DNA from: Shewanella litoralis
Lineage (GTDB): Bacteria > Pseudomonadota > Gammaproteobacteria > Enterobacterales > Shewanellaceae
Direction of reading: 5' to 3'
Assembly: GCF_009828585.1 (NCBI RefSeq)
Contig: NZ_WSRZ01000005.1
Coordinates: 124,001 to 188,000 of the forward strand
Length of the DNA: 64,000 nucleotides
Part shown: piece by piece, positions 17,255 to 26,976 of the stretch
Position numbering within the stretch: the first letter of the stretch is position 1
Layout: each line of letters starts with the position of its first letter
The notes under the pieces: model-generated
The model's input: only the letters and a program-made list of their open reading frames with translations
The model's database searches: none
What the model was told of the DNA's origin: nothing
Position numbers and translations under genes: made by a program

Positions 17255-18814
17255 TTGAGCAAAAAATTATTTAAGTCAGGTCTTATTGTGAGTGTTATGA
17301 CGCTGATTTCGCGAGTATTAGGTTTAGTTCGCGACGTGGTGATTGCTAATTTAATGGGCGCAGGCAGCAGTGCAGATGTATTTTTCTTTGCCAATAAAAT
17401 CCCTAACTTTTTAAGACGCTTATTTGCCGAAGGAGCATTTGCTCAAGCTTTTGTCCCCGTATTAACTGAATATCAAGAAAAGATGACACCAGAAGATACG
17501 CGCGAGTTAATCGGTAAAGTTGCCGGAACACTAGGCGTGTTGGTTACGGTTGTGACTTTGTTTGGTGTTATTTGCTCTCCTGTCTTGGCAGCGTTGTTTG
17601 GTGGTGGCTGGTTTTTAGACTGGTTAAACGACGGCCCCAATGCCGAAAAGTTTGAGTTAGCATCATTAATGCTAAAAATTACCTTTCCTTACCTGTGGTT
17701 TATTACCTTTACCGCCTTGGCCGGCTCTATCTTAAATACCCGAGGCCGCTTTGCCGTGTCGGCCTTTACTCCCGTTTTCTTAAATGTGGCGATTATTGCG
17801 GTAGCGATGTGGTACGCACATACGCTTGAAAACCCAGAAATAGGTTTAGCGTGGGGCGTGTTTGCCGGTGGCTTAATACAGTTTTTGTTCCAAATCCCTT
17901 TCTTGATCCGAGAGAAAGCCTTAGTTAAACCTTCCTGGGGCTGGCATCATCCTGGTGTAGTAAAAATCAGAACCCTAATGATCCCTGCGCTATTTGGTGT
18001 GTCGGTTTCGCAGATTAATTTATTGTTCGATACGTTTATCGCCAGTTTTTTAATGACAGGTTCAATTAGTTGGTTGTATTACGCAGACCGGTTACTAGAG
18101 TTTCCGCTGGGGCTATTTGGTATTGCCATTGCGACTGTCATTCTGCCTGCGTTATCACAAAAGCATGTGAATGCAGAGGGAAGCGGTTTTAATCAAACAA
18201 TGGACTGGGGCGTTAAAGCCATCATGCTACTAGGCGTTCCTGCAATGTTGGGGTTAATTATTTTAGCCAAACCCATGTTAATGGTGCTGTTTATGCGCGG
18301 CGCATTTACGATTAACGATGTTGAAATGGCGTCATACAGTTTAGTCGCTTATGGCTGTGGCTTGCTCAGCTTTATGATGATTAAGGTTTTAGCGCCAGGC
18401 TATTACTCACGTCAAGACACCAAAACACCGGTTAAATACGGCATTATTGCTATGGTAAGTAACATGGTGTTTAACCTGATTTTTGCTATCCCATTTGGAT
18501 ATGTTGGCCTAGCTATCGCGACATCTATGTCTGCATTATTAAATGCTGGGTTACTTTATCGCGGCTTACACCGTGCTGGGGTATATAAAATGACCCGACA
18601 AACATTGTTCTTTACAGCAAAAGTGACAATTTCAACAGCATTAATGGCTGGCGCCATTCTCTATTTCATGCCGCAAATCAGTGAATGGCTTGAGTGGCAG
18701 ACGTTTGAACGTATGACGATGTTAATTGAACTTATTGTTGGCGGAGCCCTTGTTTACCTGTTGAGTTTATTGGTGCTTGGCGTTCGTCCTTGGAAGATTA
18801 AACGCAGCGCTTAA
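17255..18814 (+). CDS. murJ: Lipid II flippase MurJ
   Basis: A 519-aa polytopic inner-membrane protein of the MVF/MOP superfamily that moves lipid II across the membrane for peptidoglycan synthesis. About fourteen hydrophobic helices are visible. The conserved N-terminal block SVMTLISRVLGLVRDVV and the NKIPNFLRRLFAEGAFAQAF block (residues about 45-65) carry the essential arginines. The start is TTG with GGGGG four bases upstream. It stands alone, divergent from rpsT and upstream of ribF. Confidence 0.94.
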   Translation: MSKKLFKSGLIVSVMTLISRVLGLVRDVVIANLMGAGSSADVFFFANKIPNFLRRLFAEGAFAQAFVPVLTEYQEKMTPEDTRELIGKVAGTLGVLVTVVTLFGVICSPVLAALFGGGWFLDWLNDGPNAEKFELASLMLKITFPYLWFITFTALAGSILNTRGRFAVSAFTPVFLNVAIIAVAMWYAHTLENPEIGLAWGVFAGGLIQFLFQIPFLIREKALVKPSWGWHHPGVVKIRTLMIPALFGVSVSQINLLFDTFIASFLMTGSISWLYYADRLLEFPLGLFGIAIATVILPALSQKHVNAEGSGFNQTMDWGVKAIMLLGVPAMLGLIILAKPMLMVLFMRGAFTINDVEMASYSLVAYGCGLLSFMMIKVLAPGYYSRQDTKTPVKYGIIAMVSNMVFNLIFAIPFGYVGLAIATSMSALLNAGLLYRGLHRAGVYKMTRQTLFFTAKVTISTALMAGAILYFMPQISEWLEWQTFERMTMLIELIVGGALVYLLSLLVLGVRPWKIKRSA

Positions 18815-18923
18815 ACAGTGACCTTAACTCTGTGGCGTTAATTGATATCTAAACAATTGCAGATGCACCTAAATGGCAGTAATAAACTGAGTTGTAAACT
18901 CGCATCTAACATTGGTTTGGGTA

Positions 18924-18929
18924 TATAAT
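18924..18929 (+). promoter_or_regulatory. Probable -10 box for the ribF-ileS-lspA-fkpB-ispH operon
   Basis: A perfect TATAAT lies 34 bases before the ribF start. No good -35 hexamer is seen at 16-18 bases, so the promoter may be weak or activator-dependent. Confidence 0.4.
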
Positions 18930-18962
18930 CTGCCGATTTACAATTGGCAGTTATTGAGTGCA

Positions 18963-19898
18963 ATGGAATTAATCCGCGGTATACACAATATTTTACCTTC
19001 TCATCATGGTTGCGTTCTTACCATCGGGAATTTTGACGGTGTCCATCGTGGTCATGCGCAGGTGATAAGCAATTTAGTCAGTAAAGCGCATCATTTTCAG
19101 CTGCCTGCAACATTAATGACTTTTGAGCCGCAACCTCAAGAACGATTTCGTGGTGCCGATGCTCCAGCTCGTTTAAGTTTATTACGTGACAAAATTAGAT
19201 TACTTGACGAACTTAAAATCGATCAGTTGTTGTGTATCAATTTTACTGCCGCTTTTGCCAATCAACCTGCTGAAGTCTTTATTGAAGATTTATTGGTTAA
19301 AAAACTTGGTGTTAAGTACCTGGTTGTGGGTGATGACTTTTGTTTTGGTAAAGGTCGAACGGGCAATTTTAATATGTTGGTGGAGGCGGGTAAAAAGTTT
19401 GGCTTTACCGTCGTCAGCACTCAAAGTTTTATGGTGGGATCGTTAAGGGTCAGTTCTACCGCTGTTCGAGAGCAACTTGCACTTGGACACTTAGAGCAAG
19501 CTAGACGCTTACTGGGGCATCCTTTTATATTAAGCGGTCGTGTAGCTCACGGGCAAAAACTGGGCCGCACAATTGGGTTTCCAACGGCCAATATTGCGTT
19601 AAAAAGAAATGTGGTTCCGGTGCGCGGTGTATTTGCTGTGCGTTTGTATTGGGATGGCAGTGATGTATATGAAGGTGTTGCCAATGTGGGTTTTAGGCCG
19701 ACAGTAAATGGGCAAACCTGTAGATTGGAAGTTCACTTGTTTGACTTTTCCGGTGATTTATACGGTAAACGAGTGGAAGTGGAGTTAGTAGCAAAAATCC
19801 GTGATGAACAACCTTTTGAATCATTGGATGCGCTAAAAAAACAAATTTTAAATGATGCAAACGAAGCACGCGCTTTGTTTAGCAACGATGCTAGCTGA
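18963..19898 (+). CDS. ribF: Bifunctional riboflavin kinase/FAD synthetase
   Basis: Makes FMN from riboflavin and FAD from FMN. From the ATG at 18963 ([11 protein letters not shown]) it is 311 aa, as in E. coli (313). An upstream in-frame extension was rejected because it lacks homology. The N-terminal adenylyltransferase has [12 protein letters not shown] and [10 protein letters not shown]. The C-terminal kinase domain has the [11 protein letters not shown] motif near residue 205. It is the first gene of the conserved ribF-ileS-lspA-fkpB-ispH operon. Confidence 0.95.
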   Translation: MELIRGIHNILPSHHGCVLTIGNFDGVHRGHAQVISNLVSKAHHFQLPATLMTFEPQPQERFRGADAPARLSLLRDKIRLLDELKIDQLLCINFTAAFANQPAEVFIEDLLVKKLGVKYLVVGDDFCFGKGRTGNFNMLVEAGKKFGFTVVSTQSFMVGSLRVSSTAVREQLALGHLEQARRLLGHPFILSGRVAHGQKLGRTIGFPTANIALKRNVVPVRGVFAVRLYWDGSDVYEGVANVGFRPTVNGQTCRLEVHLFDFSGDLYGKRVEVELVAKIRDEQPFESLDALKKQILNDANEARALFSNDAS

Positions 19899-19930
19899 AA
19901 CTAATCAGCTTTAATAACGGTATGGGATCA

Positions 19931-22753
19931 ATGAGCGACTATAAATTTACTTTGAATTTGCCGGAAACTGAGTTTCCGATGCGCGGTAATTTGGCAAATC
20001 GCGAGCCAGAAATGTTAAATCGTTGGACGGAAGACGGACTGTACCAACAGATCCGCGATAGCCGTACTGGTTGTAAACCTTTCATTTTGCATGACGGCCC
20101 TCCATACGCTAATGGCAGCATTCATATCGGTCACTCTGTAAACAAAATTCTGAAAGACATTATTATTAAGTCTAAAACCATGTCTGGTTTTGACGCACCT
20201 TATATTCCTGGTTGGGATTGTCACGGTTTACCGATTGAGCTCAAAGTTGAGCAAAAAGTAGGTAAGCCTGGGATTAAAATCTCTGCAGCAGAGTTTCGTG
20301 AAGAATGCCGCAAATATGCAGCGACTCAAGTTGAAGGTCAGCGTGACGACTTTATTCGTTTAGGTGTACTAGGCGACTGGCAAAACCCATATTTGACCAT
20401 GGATTTTTCAACTGAAGCCAATATAGTTCGCTCGCTTGCAAAAGTTATCGACAGTGGCCATTTGCATAAAGGCGTTAAGCCAGTGCATTGGTGTACCGAC
20501 TGTGGTTCAGCACTTGCTGAAGCAGAAGTTGAATACGAAGACAAAACATCACCAGCCATTGATGTGGCTTTTGTTGCTGTAGATAGCGCTGCTGTAGCGG
20601 CTAAGTTTGGTGTTGCAAATTATGCCAAGCCGGTTGCAATGGCGATTTGGACCACCACCCCGTGGACTCTGCCAGCTAACCGCGCATTGTCATTAAGCCC
20701 TGAATTAGATTACAGCCTGGTTGAATTTGTTAAAGAAGGTAAAGCTACCACTCTTATTTTAGCCCAGGTTTTAGTTGCGTCTTGTCTTGAGCGTTATGGC
20801 GCCGAGTCACACACTATTTTAGGTGAAGTGAAAGGTGCAGAGCTTGAACTTATGCGCTTTAGTCACCCATTCTACGCATTCGATGTGCCTGCTATTTTGG
20901 GTGATCATGTCACAACAGATGCGGGTACCGGTATTGTTCATACTGCACCAGGTCATGGTCAAGACGACTTTGTGGTTGGCCAGAAATACGGCTTAGAAGT
21001 TGCAAACCCAGTCGGCGATAATGGTGTTTACAAGCCTGATACCGAATTCTTTGCCGGGCAGCATGTATTTAAAGCCAACGCGAGTGTGGTTGAGTTACTT
21101 GAAGAAAAGGGCGCGTTATTACTGCATGTACCTTATCGCCATAGTTACCCACATTGCTGGCGCCACAAAACGCCAATTATTTTCCGTGCAACGCCGCAAT
21201 GGTTTATCTCTATGGATAACCATGGTTTACGTTCGCAAGCATTGAAAGAAATTGAAAAGACACAGTGGATCCCTGATTGGGGCCAAAGCCGTATTGAAAA
21301 AATGGTAGAGAACCGCCCTGACTGGTGCATCTCACGTCAGCGTACCTGGGGTGTACCTATCACATTATTTGTACATCGTGAAACTGAAGAACTGCATCCA
21401 GATAGCGTGTCTCTAATGGAGCGTGTTGCACATCGTATAGAGCAGCAAGGCATTCAAGCATGGTGGGACCTTGATGCAAGTGAGCTACTCGGCGATGAAG
21501 CAGAACAATACCGCAAAGTCACAGATACATTAGATGTATGGTACGACTCAGGTTCAACGTTCTCATCAGTGGTTGCTGCGCGCCCTGAGTTCCAGGGGCA
21601 TGAAGTTGATTTATATCTTGAAGGTAGCGATCAACACCGTGGTTGGTTTATGTCGTCGCTAATGATATCTACCGCGATGAATGGTAAAGCACCCTACAAG
21701 CAAGTCTTAACCCACGGTTTTACCGTTGATGGTAAAGGCCGCAAGATGTCAAAGTCTGTGGGTAACGTGATTGCACCATTACAGGTAACAAACAAACTTG
21801 GTGCAGATATTTTACGCTTATGGGTTGCTGCGACCGATTACAGCGGTGAAATGACCGTATCTGACGAGATTTTAAATCGTAGTGCAGATGCATATCGCCG
21901 TATTCGTAATACTGCGCGTTTCTTGTTAGCTAACTTAAATGGCTTCAACCCTGAAACTGACATGATTGCATCAGAAGATATGGTCGCGTTAGATCGTTGG
22001 GTTGTTCGTCGTGCAGCTGCATTACAACAAGAAATCATTGAAGCGTATGATCAATACAACTTCCACCAAGTGACTCAAAAGCTAATGCAGTTCTGTTCAG
22101 TTGAGTTAGGCAGTTTCTATCTTGATATCATTAAAGATCGCCAATATACCGCTAAGCAAGAAGGGCATGCTCGTCGTAGCTGTCAATCTGCGCTTTACCA
22201 TATTGCTGAGGCAATGGTGCGTTGGATGACACCAATTTTAAGCTTTACCGCTGATGAAGTGTGGCAATTATTGCCAGGTAAACGTGAAAAGTATGTGTTT
22301 ACCCAAGAATGGTACCAAGGCTTAGAAGCGGTCACGCTAGATACAGATTTAAGCGATGATTATTGGGATAAACTATTAACTGTCCGTAATGAAGTTAACA
22401 AAGTACTTGAACAAGCTCGTCGTGACAAACGTATTGGTGGTTCATTAGAAGCTGAAGTGACATTGTTCGCCGATGCTGATTTAGCCGCTGAGTTAGCTAA
22501 AGTGGGTGATGAATTACGCTTTATTCTTATTACCTCTAAAGCCGCTGTTGCGGATATGTCGCAAGCCGGTAGCGATGCCATCGAAACTGAATTAAGTTCG
22601 CTTAAATTGGTCGTTGCCAAAAGTAGCGCCGAGAAGTGTGAGCGTTGCTGGCACTATCGTGAAGAGGTTGGCACTATCGAAGCACACCCAACATTGTGTC
22701 AACGTTGTGTGACCAATATTGAAGGTGAAGGCGAGCAGCGCGAATTCGCTTAA
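19931..22753 (+). CDS. ileS: Isoleucine--tRNA ligase
   Basis: Class I aminoacyl-tRNA synthetase of 940 aa (E. coli 938). The start at 19931 ([13 protein letters not shown]) matches the family; an ATG three codons upstream overlaps the GGGA ribosome-binding site and is less likely. HIGH motif: [20 protein letters not shown] motif: [11 protein letters not shown]. The editing domain (CP1) contains [11 protein letters not shown] and [17 protein letters not shown]-terminal zinc-binding CERC...CQRC is present. It lies between ribF and lspA. Confidence 0.97.
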   Translation: MSDYKFTLNLPETEFPMRGNLANREPEMLNRWTEDGLYQQIRDSRTGCKPFILHDGPPYANGSIHIGHSVNKILKDIIIKSKTMSGFDAPYIPGWDCHGLPIELKVEQKVGKPGIKISAAEFREECRKYAATQVEGQRDDFIRLGVLGDWQNPYLTMDFSTEANIVRSLAKVIDSGHLHKGVKPVHWCTDCGSALAEAEVEYEDKTSPAIDVAFVAVDSAAVAAKFGVANYAKPVAMAIWTTTPWTLPANRALSLSPELDYSLVEFVKEGKATTLILAQVLVASCLERYGAESHTILGEVKGAELELMRFSHPFYAFDVPAILGDHVTTDAGTGIVHTAPGHGQDDFVVGQKYGLEVANPVGDNGVYKPDTEFFAGQHVFKANASVVELLEEKGALLLHVPYRHSYPHCWRHKTPIIFRATPQWFISMDNHGLRSQALKEIEKTQWIPDWGQSRIEKMVENRPDWCISRQRTWGVPITLFVHRETEELHPDSVSLMERVAHRIEQQGIQAWWDLDASELLGDEAEQYRKVTDTLDVWYDSGSTFSSVVAARPEFQGHEVDLYLEGSDQHRGWFMSSLMISTAMNGKAPYKQVLTHGFTVDGKGRKMSKSVGNVIAPLQVTNKLGADILRLWVAATDYSGEMTVSDEILNRSADAYRRIRNTARFLLANLNGFNPETDMIASEDMVALDRWVVRRAAALQQEIIEAYDQYNFHQVTQKLMQFCSVELGSFYLDIIKDRQYTAKQEGHARRSCQSALYHIAEAMVRWMTPILSFTADEVWQLLPGKREKYVFTQEWYQGLEAVTLDTDLSDDYWDKLLTVRNEVNKVLEQARRDKRIGGSLEAEVTLFADADLAAELAKVGDELRFILITSKAAVADMSQAGSDAIETELSSLKLVVAKSSAEKCERCWHYREEVGTIEAHPTLCQRCVTNIEGEGEQREFA

Positions 22754-22767
22754 AGGAAGATTAAACA

Positions 22768-23289
22768 ATGAGTTCTGTGCCATTAACTTGGAAAGACAGT
22801 GGCTTGCGTTGGTATTGGGTAGCTGCATTGGTGTTTTTAGCCGATCAGCTCTCTAAACAATGGGTCATCGCTAACTTCGAACTGTATGACTCGGTAAAGT
22901 TACTGCCATTTTTTAACTTCACCTACGTAAGAAATTACGGCGCCGCCTTTAGTTTTCTTGATGATGCAGGTGGTTGGCAGCGTTGGTTTTTTGCCGTTAT
23001 AGCTGTTGGTTTTAGTACTTTGTTGACTATTTGGCTGCGTAAACAGTCACACACAATGTGGCGCAGTAATTTAGCGTTCACCTTAGTGATCGGTGGTGCT
23101 TTGGGCAACTTAGTTGATCGTTTAATGCACGGTTTTGTCGTGGATTTTATCGATTTTTACTGGAACACTAGTCATTACCCTGCTTTTAATATCGCAGACG
23201 CTGGCATATTTGTTGGTGCAATATTAATAATTTGGGAATCTTTTAAGCCCGATGCAAAGGCATCGGAGGAGCAATCTAGCCGTGACTGA
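22768..23289 (+). CDS. lspA: Lipoprotein signal peptidase (signal peptidase II)
   Basis: A 173-aa inner-membrane aspartic protease that removes signal peptides from prolipoproteins. Four transmembrane segments are visible. The catalytic aspartates lie in GNLVDRLMHGFVVDF and FNIADAGI. AAGGAAG is upstream of the ATG. The 3' end overlaps fkpB by eight bases. Confidence 0.96.
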   Translation: MSSVPLTWKDSGLRWYWVAALVFLADQLSKQWVIANFELYDSVKLLPFFNFTYVRNYGAAFSFLDDAGGWQRWFFAVIAVGFSTLLTIWLRKQSHTMWRSNLAFTLVIGGALGNLVDRLMHGFVVDFIDFYWNTSHYPAFNIADAGIFVGAILIIWESFKPDAKASEEQSSRD

Positions 23290-23725
23290 TTTAACCAAGC
23301 AAGATGACTATGCATTACTGTGTCATATGAATATAGTCCTAGAAGATGGTTCTACCGCTGACAGCACCAAAGCATCGGGAAAGCCTGCTCGCTTAAATAT
23401 AGGCGACAACAGTTTAAGCCCTGCATTTGAAGCTCAGCTTAAAGGTTTAAAAGCAGGAGATAAGCATCAATTTACACTCGCACCACAAGATGCGTTTGGT
23501 GTGTCAAACCCTGATGCAATTCATTATATGGATCGCAGTCGTTTCCCTGCAGACATGAAACTGGAAGCGGGCGTCATTGTCAGTTTTGCCGGCCCCGGTG
23601 GCAGTGAAATCCCAGGTATTGTGCGTGACACTGCCGGTGACTCTATTACCGTTGATTTAAATCACCCGCTCGCAGGACACACCATTACATTTGAGCTTGA
23701 AGTGGTCAGTGTTATTACGGAATAA
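23282..23725 (+). CDS. fkpB: FKBP-type peptidyl-prolyl isomerase, SlpA/FkpB type
   Basis: A 147-aa cytoplasmic prolyl isomerase/chaperone with an inserted IF domain. I chose the GTG at 23282 (MTDLTKQDDYALL) because GGAGGAG lies 10 bases upstream inside lspA. An earlier ATG would only add an unrelated basic peptide. Family motifs are LEDGSTADST, GLKAGDKHQF, APQDAFG and ITVDLNHPLAGHTITFE. It is coupled to lspA by overlap and followed by ispH after 9 bases. Confidence 0.93.
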   Translation: MTDLTKQDDYALLCHMNIVLEDGSTADSTKASGKPARLNIGDNSLSPAFEAQLKGLKAGDKHQFTLAPQDAFGVSNPDAIHYMDRSRFPADMKLEAGVIVSFAGPGGSEIPGIVRDTAGDSITVDLNHPLAGHTITFELEVVSVITE

Positions 23726-23734
23726 AGGTAAAAC

Positions 23735-24694
23735 ATGTTGAAAGTTGATCCTACATCGCCAGAACTCAGCATTTTACTCGCAAATCCACGCGGTTTTTGT
23801 GCTGGGGTTGATCGCGCTATCAGTATTGTAGAGCGTGCATTAGAGCTGTTTGAGCCTCCTATCTATGTACGCCATGAAGTGGTACACAATCGTTATGTGG
23901 TTGACAATCTAAAGCAACGAGGTGCGCTTTTTATTGATGAGCTCCATCAAGTGCCAGATAATAGCATTGTTATTTTTAGCGCCCATGGTGTGTCACAAGC
24001 AGTAAGAAAAGAAGCAAAAACGCGTGGACTAAAAGTCTTTGATGCGACTTGTCCGCTGGTGACTAAAGTGCATCTACAGGTGACACGTGCAAGCCGTAAA
24101 GGTATTGAGTGCATTTTGATTGGTCACGAAGGTCACCCTGAAGTTGAAGGTACCATGGGGCAATACGATAACCCTAATGGCGGTGTTTATCTAATTGAGT
24201 CACCAGAAGATGTGAACCATCTGAAGGTCAATAACCCAGATAATTTGTGTTTTGTCACCCAAACGACGCTTTCAGTGGACGACACATTAGATATTATTGC
24301 GGCTTTACAACAGCGTTTTCCTTCTATTGAAGGCCCGCGTAAAGATGATATTTGCTATGCCACACAAAATAGACAAGATGCGGTACGTAGCATGTCTGCT
24401 GAAGTCGATTTGCTTATTGTTGTCGGTTCAAAAAACAGCTCTAACTCAAATCGTTTACGCGAACTTGCTGAAAAAACCGGTACCCAGTCTTATTTAGTCG
24501 ACACTGCCGCAGATGTTGAAGCCGCTTGGTTTGATGGTGTAAAAAAAGTAGCTGTTACCGCAGGCGCTTCAGCGCCAGAAGTTTTGGTGCAACAGGTCGT
24601 TAACGCAATCGCTACATTAGCACCGAGTGTTATTACCGAAGTTGAAGGTCGTAAAGAAGATACCGTCTTTGCAGTTCCTGCTGAATTACGTTAA
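23735..24694 (+). CDS. ispH: 4-hydroxy-3-methylbut-2-enyl diphosphate reductase
   Basis: Iron-sulfur enzyme making IPP and DMAPP in the last step of the MEP isoprenoid pathway; 319 aa. The three cluster cysteines are in [23 protein letters not shown] and [11 protein letters not shown]. The KNSSNSNRL and AGASAPE substrate-binding motifs are intact. It is the last gene of the ribF operon and is followed by a strong terminator. Confidence 0.97.
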   Translation: MLKVDPTSPELSILLANPRGFCAGVDRAISIVERALELFEPPIYVRHEVVHNRYVVDNLKQRGALFIDELHQVPDNSIVIFSAHGVSQAVRKEAKTRGLKVFDATCPLVTKVHLQVTRASRKGIECILIGHEGHPEVEGTMGQYDNPNGGVYLIESPEDVNHLKVNNPDNLCFVTQTTLSVDDTLDIIAALQQRFPSIEGPRKDDICYATQNRQDAVRSMSAEVDLLIVVGSKNSSNSNRLRELAEKTGTQSYLVDTAADVEAAWFDGVKKVAVTAGASAPEVLVQQVVNAIATLAPSVITEVEGRKEDTVFAVPAELR

Positions 24695-24716
24695 TAAATT
24701 CAAATACCTATATATG

Positions 24717-24751
24717 AAAACCCGCAATCTAATTTAGGTTGCGGGTTTTTT
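24717..24751 (+). terminator. Terminator of the ribF-ispH operon
   Basis: AAAACCCGCAA pairs with TTGCGGGTTTT around an 11-base loop, followed by T residues. Confidence 0.92.
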
Positions 24752-24944
24752 GTACTTGCGCAATAAACCGAGTATAATACTGATTAGATGTTAACTTTTT
24801 AAATCAATGTAAATATATATCAATGCTACTTACTGATTACATTTAACTCAGTTATTATTACAAATTGGTTAATGTAATTTTTTGTAGATTTAGGTTTAAG
24901 GCGACCCAAGGTTTTTATTGCCTTTTCATGGAGGTTTGGCTCTG

Positions 24945-25499
24945 ATGTCATTTAAAAGGAATGGATTTTCCTTAATCGAAGTAATGGTTTCACTGGTTAT
25001 TCTGGTGATAGGCCTTATTGGCATTTTTAATCTGCATTTAGTCGCCAAAAAAGGCAGTTTTGAGTCCTTTCAACAAACCCAAGCGTCATACTACGCTAAT
25101 GACATTATTAATCGTATGCGAATTAACAGCAGCCAGCTTGCTAGTTATGCAGGTACTTATACCGGCACTTCAATCACGTCTGCCAAAGCTTGTGATGTAA
25201 TTGTGGGTGCCAATACCACATGTACCAATATAGAAACCCGCAACTGGGACTTATTTCAGTGGGAACGCGCTTTTTCCGGTGTGAACGAAATATCATCAGA
25301 TAATAACAATGTCGGTGGACTTGATTCCGCTACAGCATGTATCCGAGTCGTTGGGACTGATGTAACTGTGGTAATGACCTGGAAAGGGGTTCGCGCAACC
25401 TCAGACGGCACTGAGACAAAGTCTAGTTTCGTAAAAAGTTGTGGTAGCAGTAGTGATAGGCGGCGTGCGTTAGATGTAGATACGGCAATTATAAGATGA
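24945..25499 (+). CDS. pilV: Type IV pilus minor pilin PilV
   Basis: A 184-aa type IV prepilin. The start at 24945 is supported by GGAGG ten bases upstream; a TTG nine codons earlier was rejected. The short leader ends MSFKRNG with prepilin peptidase cleavage before FSLIEVMV (Glu at +5), followed by the N-terminal hydrophobic helix. The soluble part contains several cysteines. The stop overlaps the pilW start by 4 bases. It is first in the minor-pilin operon that primes pilus assembly and carries the tip adhesin. Confidence 0.9.
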   Translation: MSFKRNGFSLIEVMVSLVILVIGLIGIFNLHLVAKKGSFESFQQTQASYYANDIINRMRINSSQLASYAGTYTGTSITSAKACDVIVGANTTCTNIETRNWDLFQWERAFSGVNEISSDNNNVGGLDSATACIRVVGTDVTVVMTWKGVRATSDGTETKSSFVKSCGSSSDRRRALDVDTAIIR

Positions 25500-26479
25500 T
25501 GATTAAAATTATAAAGATAACAAAAATAACAAAACAACAAGGTATGTCACTGGTAGAGCTAATGGTGGCGATGTTGATCAGTTTGTTTTTAACAGCTGGT
25601 CTTTTTACCATGTTTAGCATGTCTTCAAGTAATGTCACCACAACAAGTCAATTTAATCAATTACAAGAAAATGGCCGTATAGCTCTAGCTATTATGGAAC
25701 GCGACTTAAGCCAGCTTGGTTTTATGGGTGACATCACGGGTACTGATTTTATTATTGGCAGTAATACAACGTTATCGGCCACCGCAGTAACGGCAGATTG
25801 TGTGGGTGCAGGGTTAAATAACGCCAGTTTCCCCAATGGGCAACTTTCTCATTTCAGACGGTTATGGGGATACGAGCAAGGCGTAAGTGCAGAATCATTA
25901 GCGTGTGTTTCACCAAATAACGCCACTGATGTCATCCAAATTAAACGCTTAATAGGGCCACCAGCAACAGTGCTTACTTCAACGCGCTATTATGCAGCAT
26001 CTACGTCAAATGAAATCATTTTTTTCAATGGTAGCGCAGCGGCGCCAGGGTTGGCTAATAGTCGTATTTGGGAATATCAGCATCATGTTTATTTTATTCG
26101 TAATGACGGAGCAATACCGGTGTTAAGACGTCGTACGCTATCAATTAATAACGGCATGAATAATGAAGAACAGCTTGTAGAAGGCATAGAAAACATGCGA
26201 ATTCTGTATGGTTTCGACAGTAATGGCGACGGCACTGCAGATAGCTATATGCCAGTACAAAATGTTACCACGTTAATGTGGGATAATGAGATATTTCAAC
26301 GTTTAGTGTCTCTAAGAGTATTTTTATTGGTTCGCTCAAGTGAAGAGGATAGAACCTATACCAATGACAATACCTATACACTTGGCGATAAAACTATAGG
26401 GCCGCTTAATGACAGGTTCCGCCGTAAAGTGGTATCGAGCACTATCGTTTTAGAAAACCCAATTTTAATTAACCTATAA
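25496..26479 (+). CDS. pilW: Type IV pilus minor pilin PilW
   Basis: A 327-aa prepilin with an unusually lysine/isoleucine-rich leader ending TKQQG, cleaved before MSLVELMVAM. The conserved Glu+5 is present. Either of two adjacent ATGs may start translation, and the overlap with pilV suggests coupling. PilW works with PilV, PilX and PilE as a pilus initiation complex that recruits PilY1. The large soluble domain is typical for PilW. Confidence 0.9.
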   Translation: MMIKIIKITKITKQQGMSLVELMVAMLISLFLTAGLFTMFSMSSSNVTTTSQFNQLQENGRIALAIMERDLSQLGFMGDITGTDFIIGSNTTLSATAVTADCVGAGLNNASFPNGQLSHFRRLWGYEQGVSAESLACVSPNNATDVIQIKRLIGPPATVLTSTRYYAASTSNEIIFFNGSAAAPGLANSRIWEYQHHVYFIRNDGAIPVLRRRTLSINNGMNNEEQLVEGIENMRILYGFDSNGDGTADSYMPVQNVTTLMWDNEIFQRLVSLRVFLLVRSSEEDRTYTNDNTYTLGDKTIGPLNDRFRRKVVSSTIVLENPILINL

Positions 26480-26530
26480 TATAGCGGCTCATTACGTAAT
26501 TTTTTGAGCTGATGCAGCAAAGGCAGGTAA

Positions 26531-26965
26531 ATGATTACATCAATAAAGAAGCAGCAAGGAATAGTGTTGTTTTTTTCGTTAATCGTCCTAGTGCTAATGA
26601 CCTTGATTGGTGTGGCATTGGCTGTGAATTCGACCCAGTCATTGAGAATGTCTGGCGCGGGTTCAGAACGAATTGAGGCGATGGCTTCTGCTCAAGGCGG
26701 GCAGGATAAAGTTATTTTGGCTAATACAGGTAATAACACTTTCACAAACATCATAGCTATTTCTCAAATAGTTGATAATGACTTAGGTGTTACAAATACC
26801 ATAACGCCATTGGTTGTAGGAGATGTACGATGCCAACGAAGTACAAAAGGCAATTCAGTTCCTATACTTTGTCGTCGAATTGAAATTTCGAGCGCTGCAA
26901 TATTTGGCCGCAATAATATGGGGCTAGTGACAGTGGTTGTTGGTATTGAACAAGAAGTTAACTGA
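26531..26965 (+). CDS. pilX: Type IV pilus assembly protein PilX
   Basis: A 144-aa minor pilin with an N-terminal PilX segment (KKQQGIVLFFSLIVLVLMTL), cleavage after the QQG and a single hydrophobic helix. Glycine precedes I-V-L rather than the usual F, as is normal in PilX. GCAGGT lies upstream of the ATG. The pilY1 gene starts 11 bases after this stop. Confidence 0.85.
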   Translation: MITSIKKQQGIVLFFSLIVLVLMTLIGVALAVNSTQSLRMSGAGSERIEAMASAQGGQDKVILANTGNNTFTNIIAISQIVDNDLGVTNTITPLVVGDVRCQRSTKGNSVPILCRRIEISSAAIFGRNNMGLVTVVVGIEQEVN

Positions 26966-26976
26966 AGGAGTTAGTC

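Noticed and set aside
24773-24778. TATAAT as pilV promoter
   Set aside because: It lies in a small AGTAT-A-ATACT palindrome about 165 bases before pilV, with no -35 at proper distance; not convincing enough to list.
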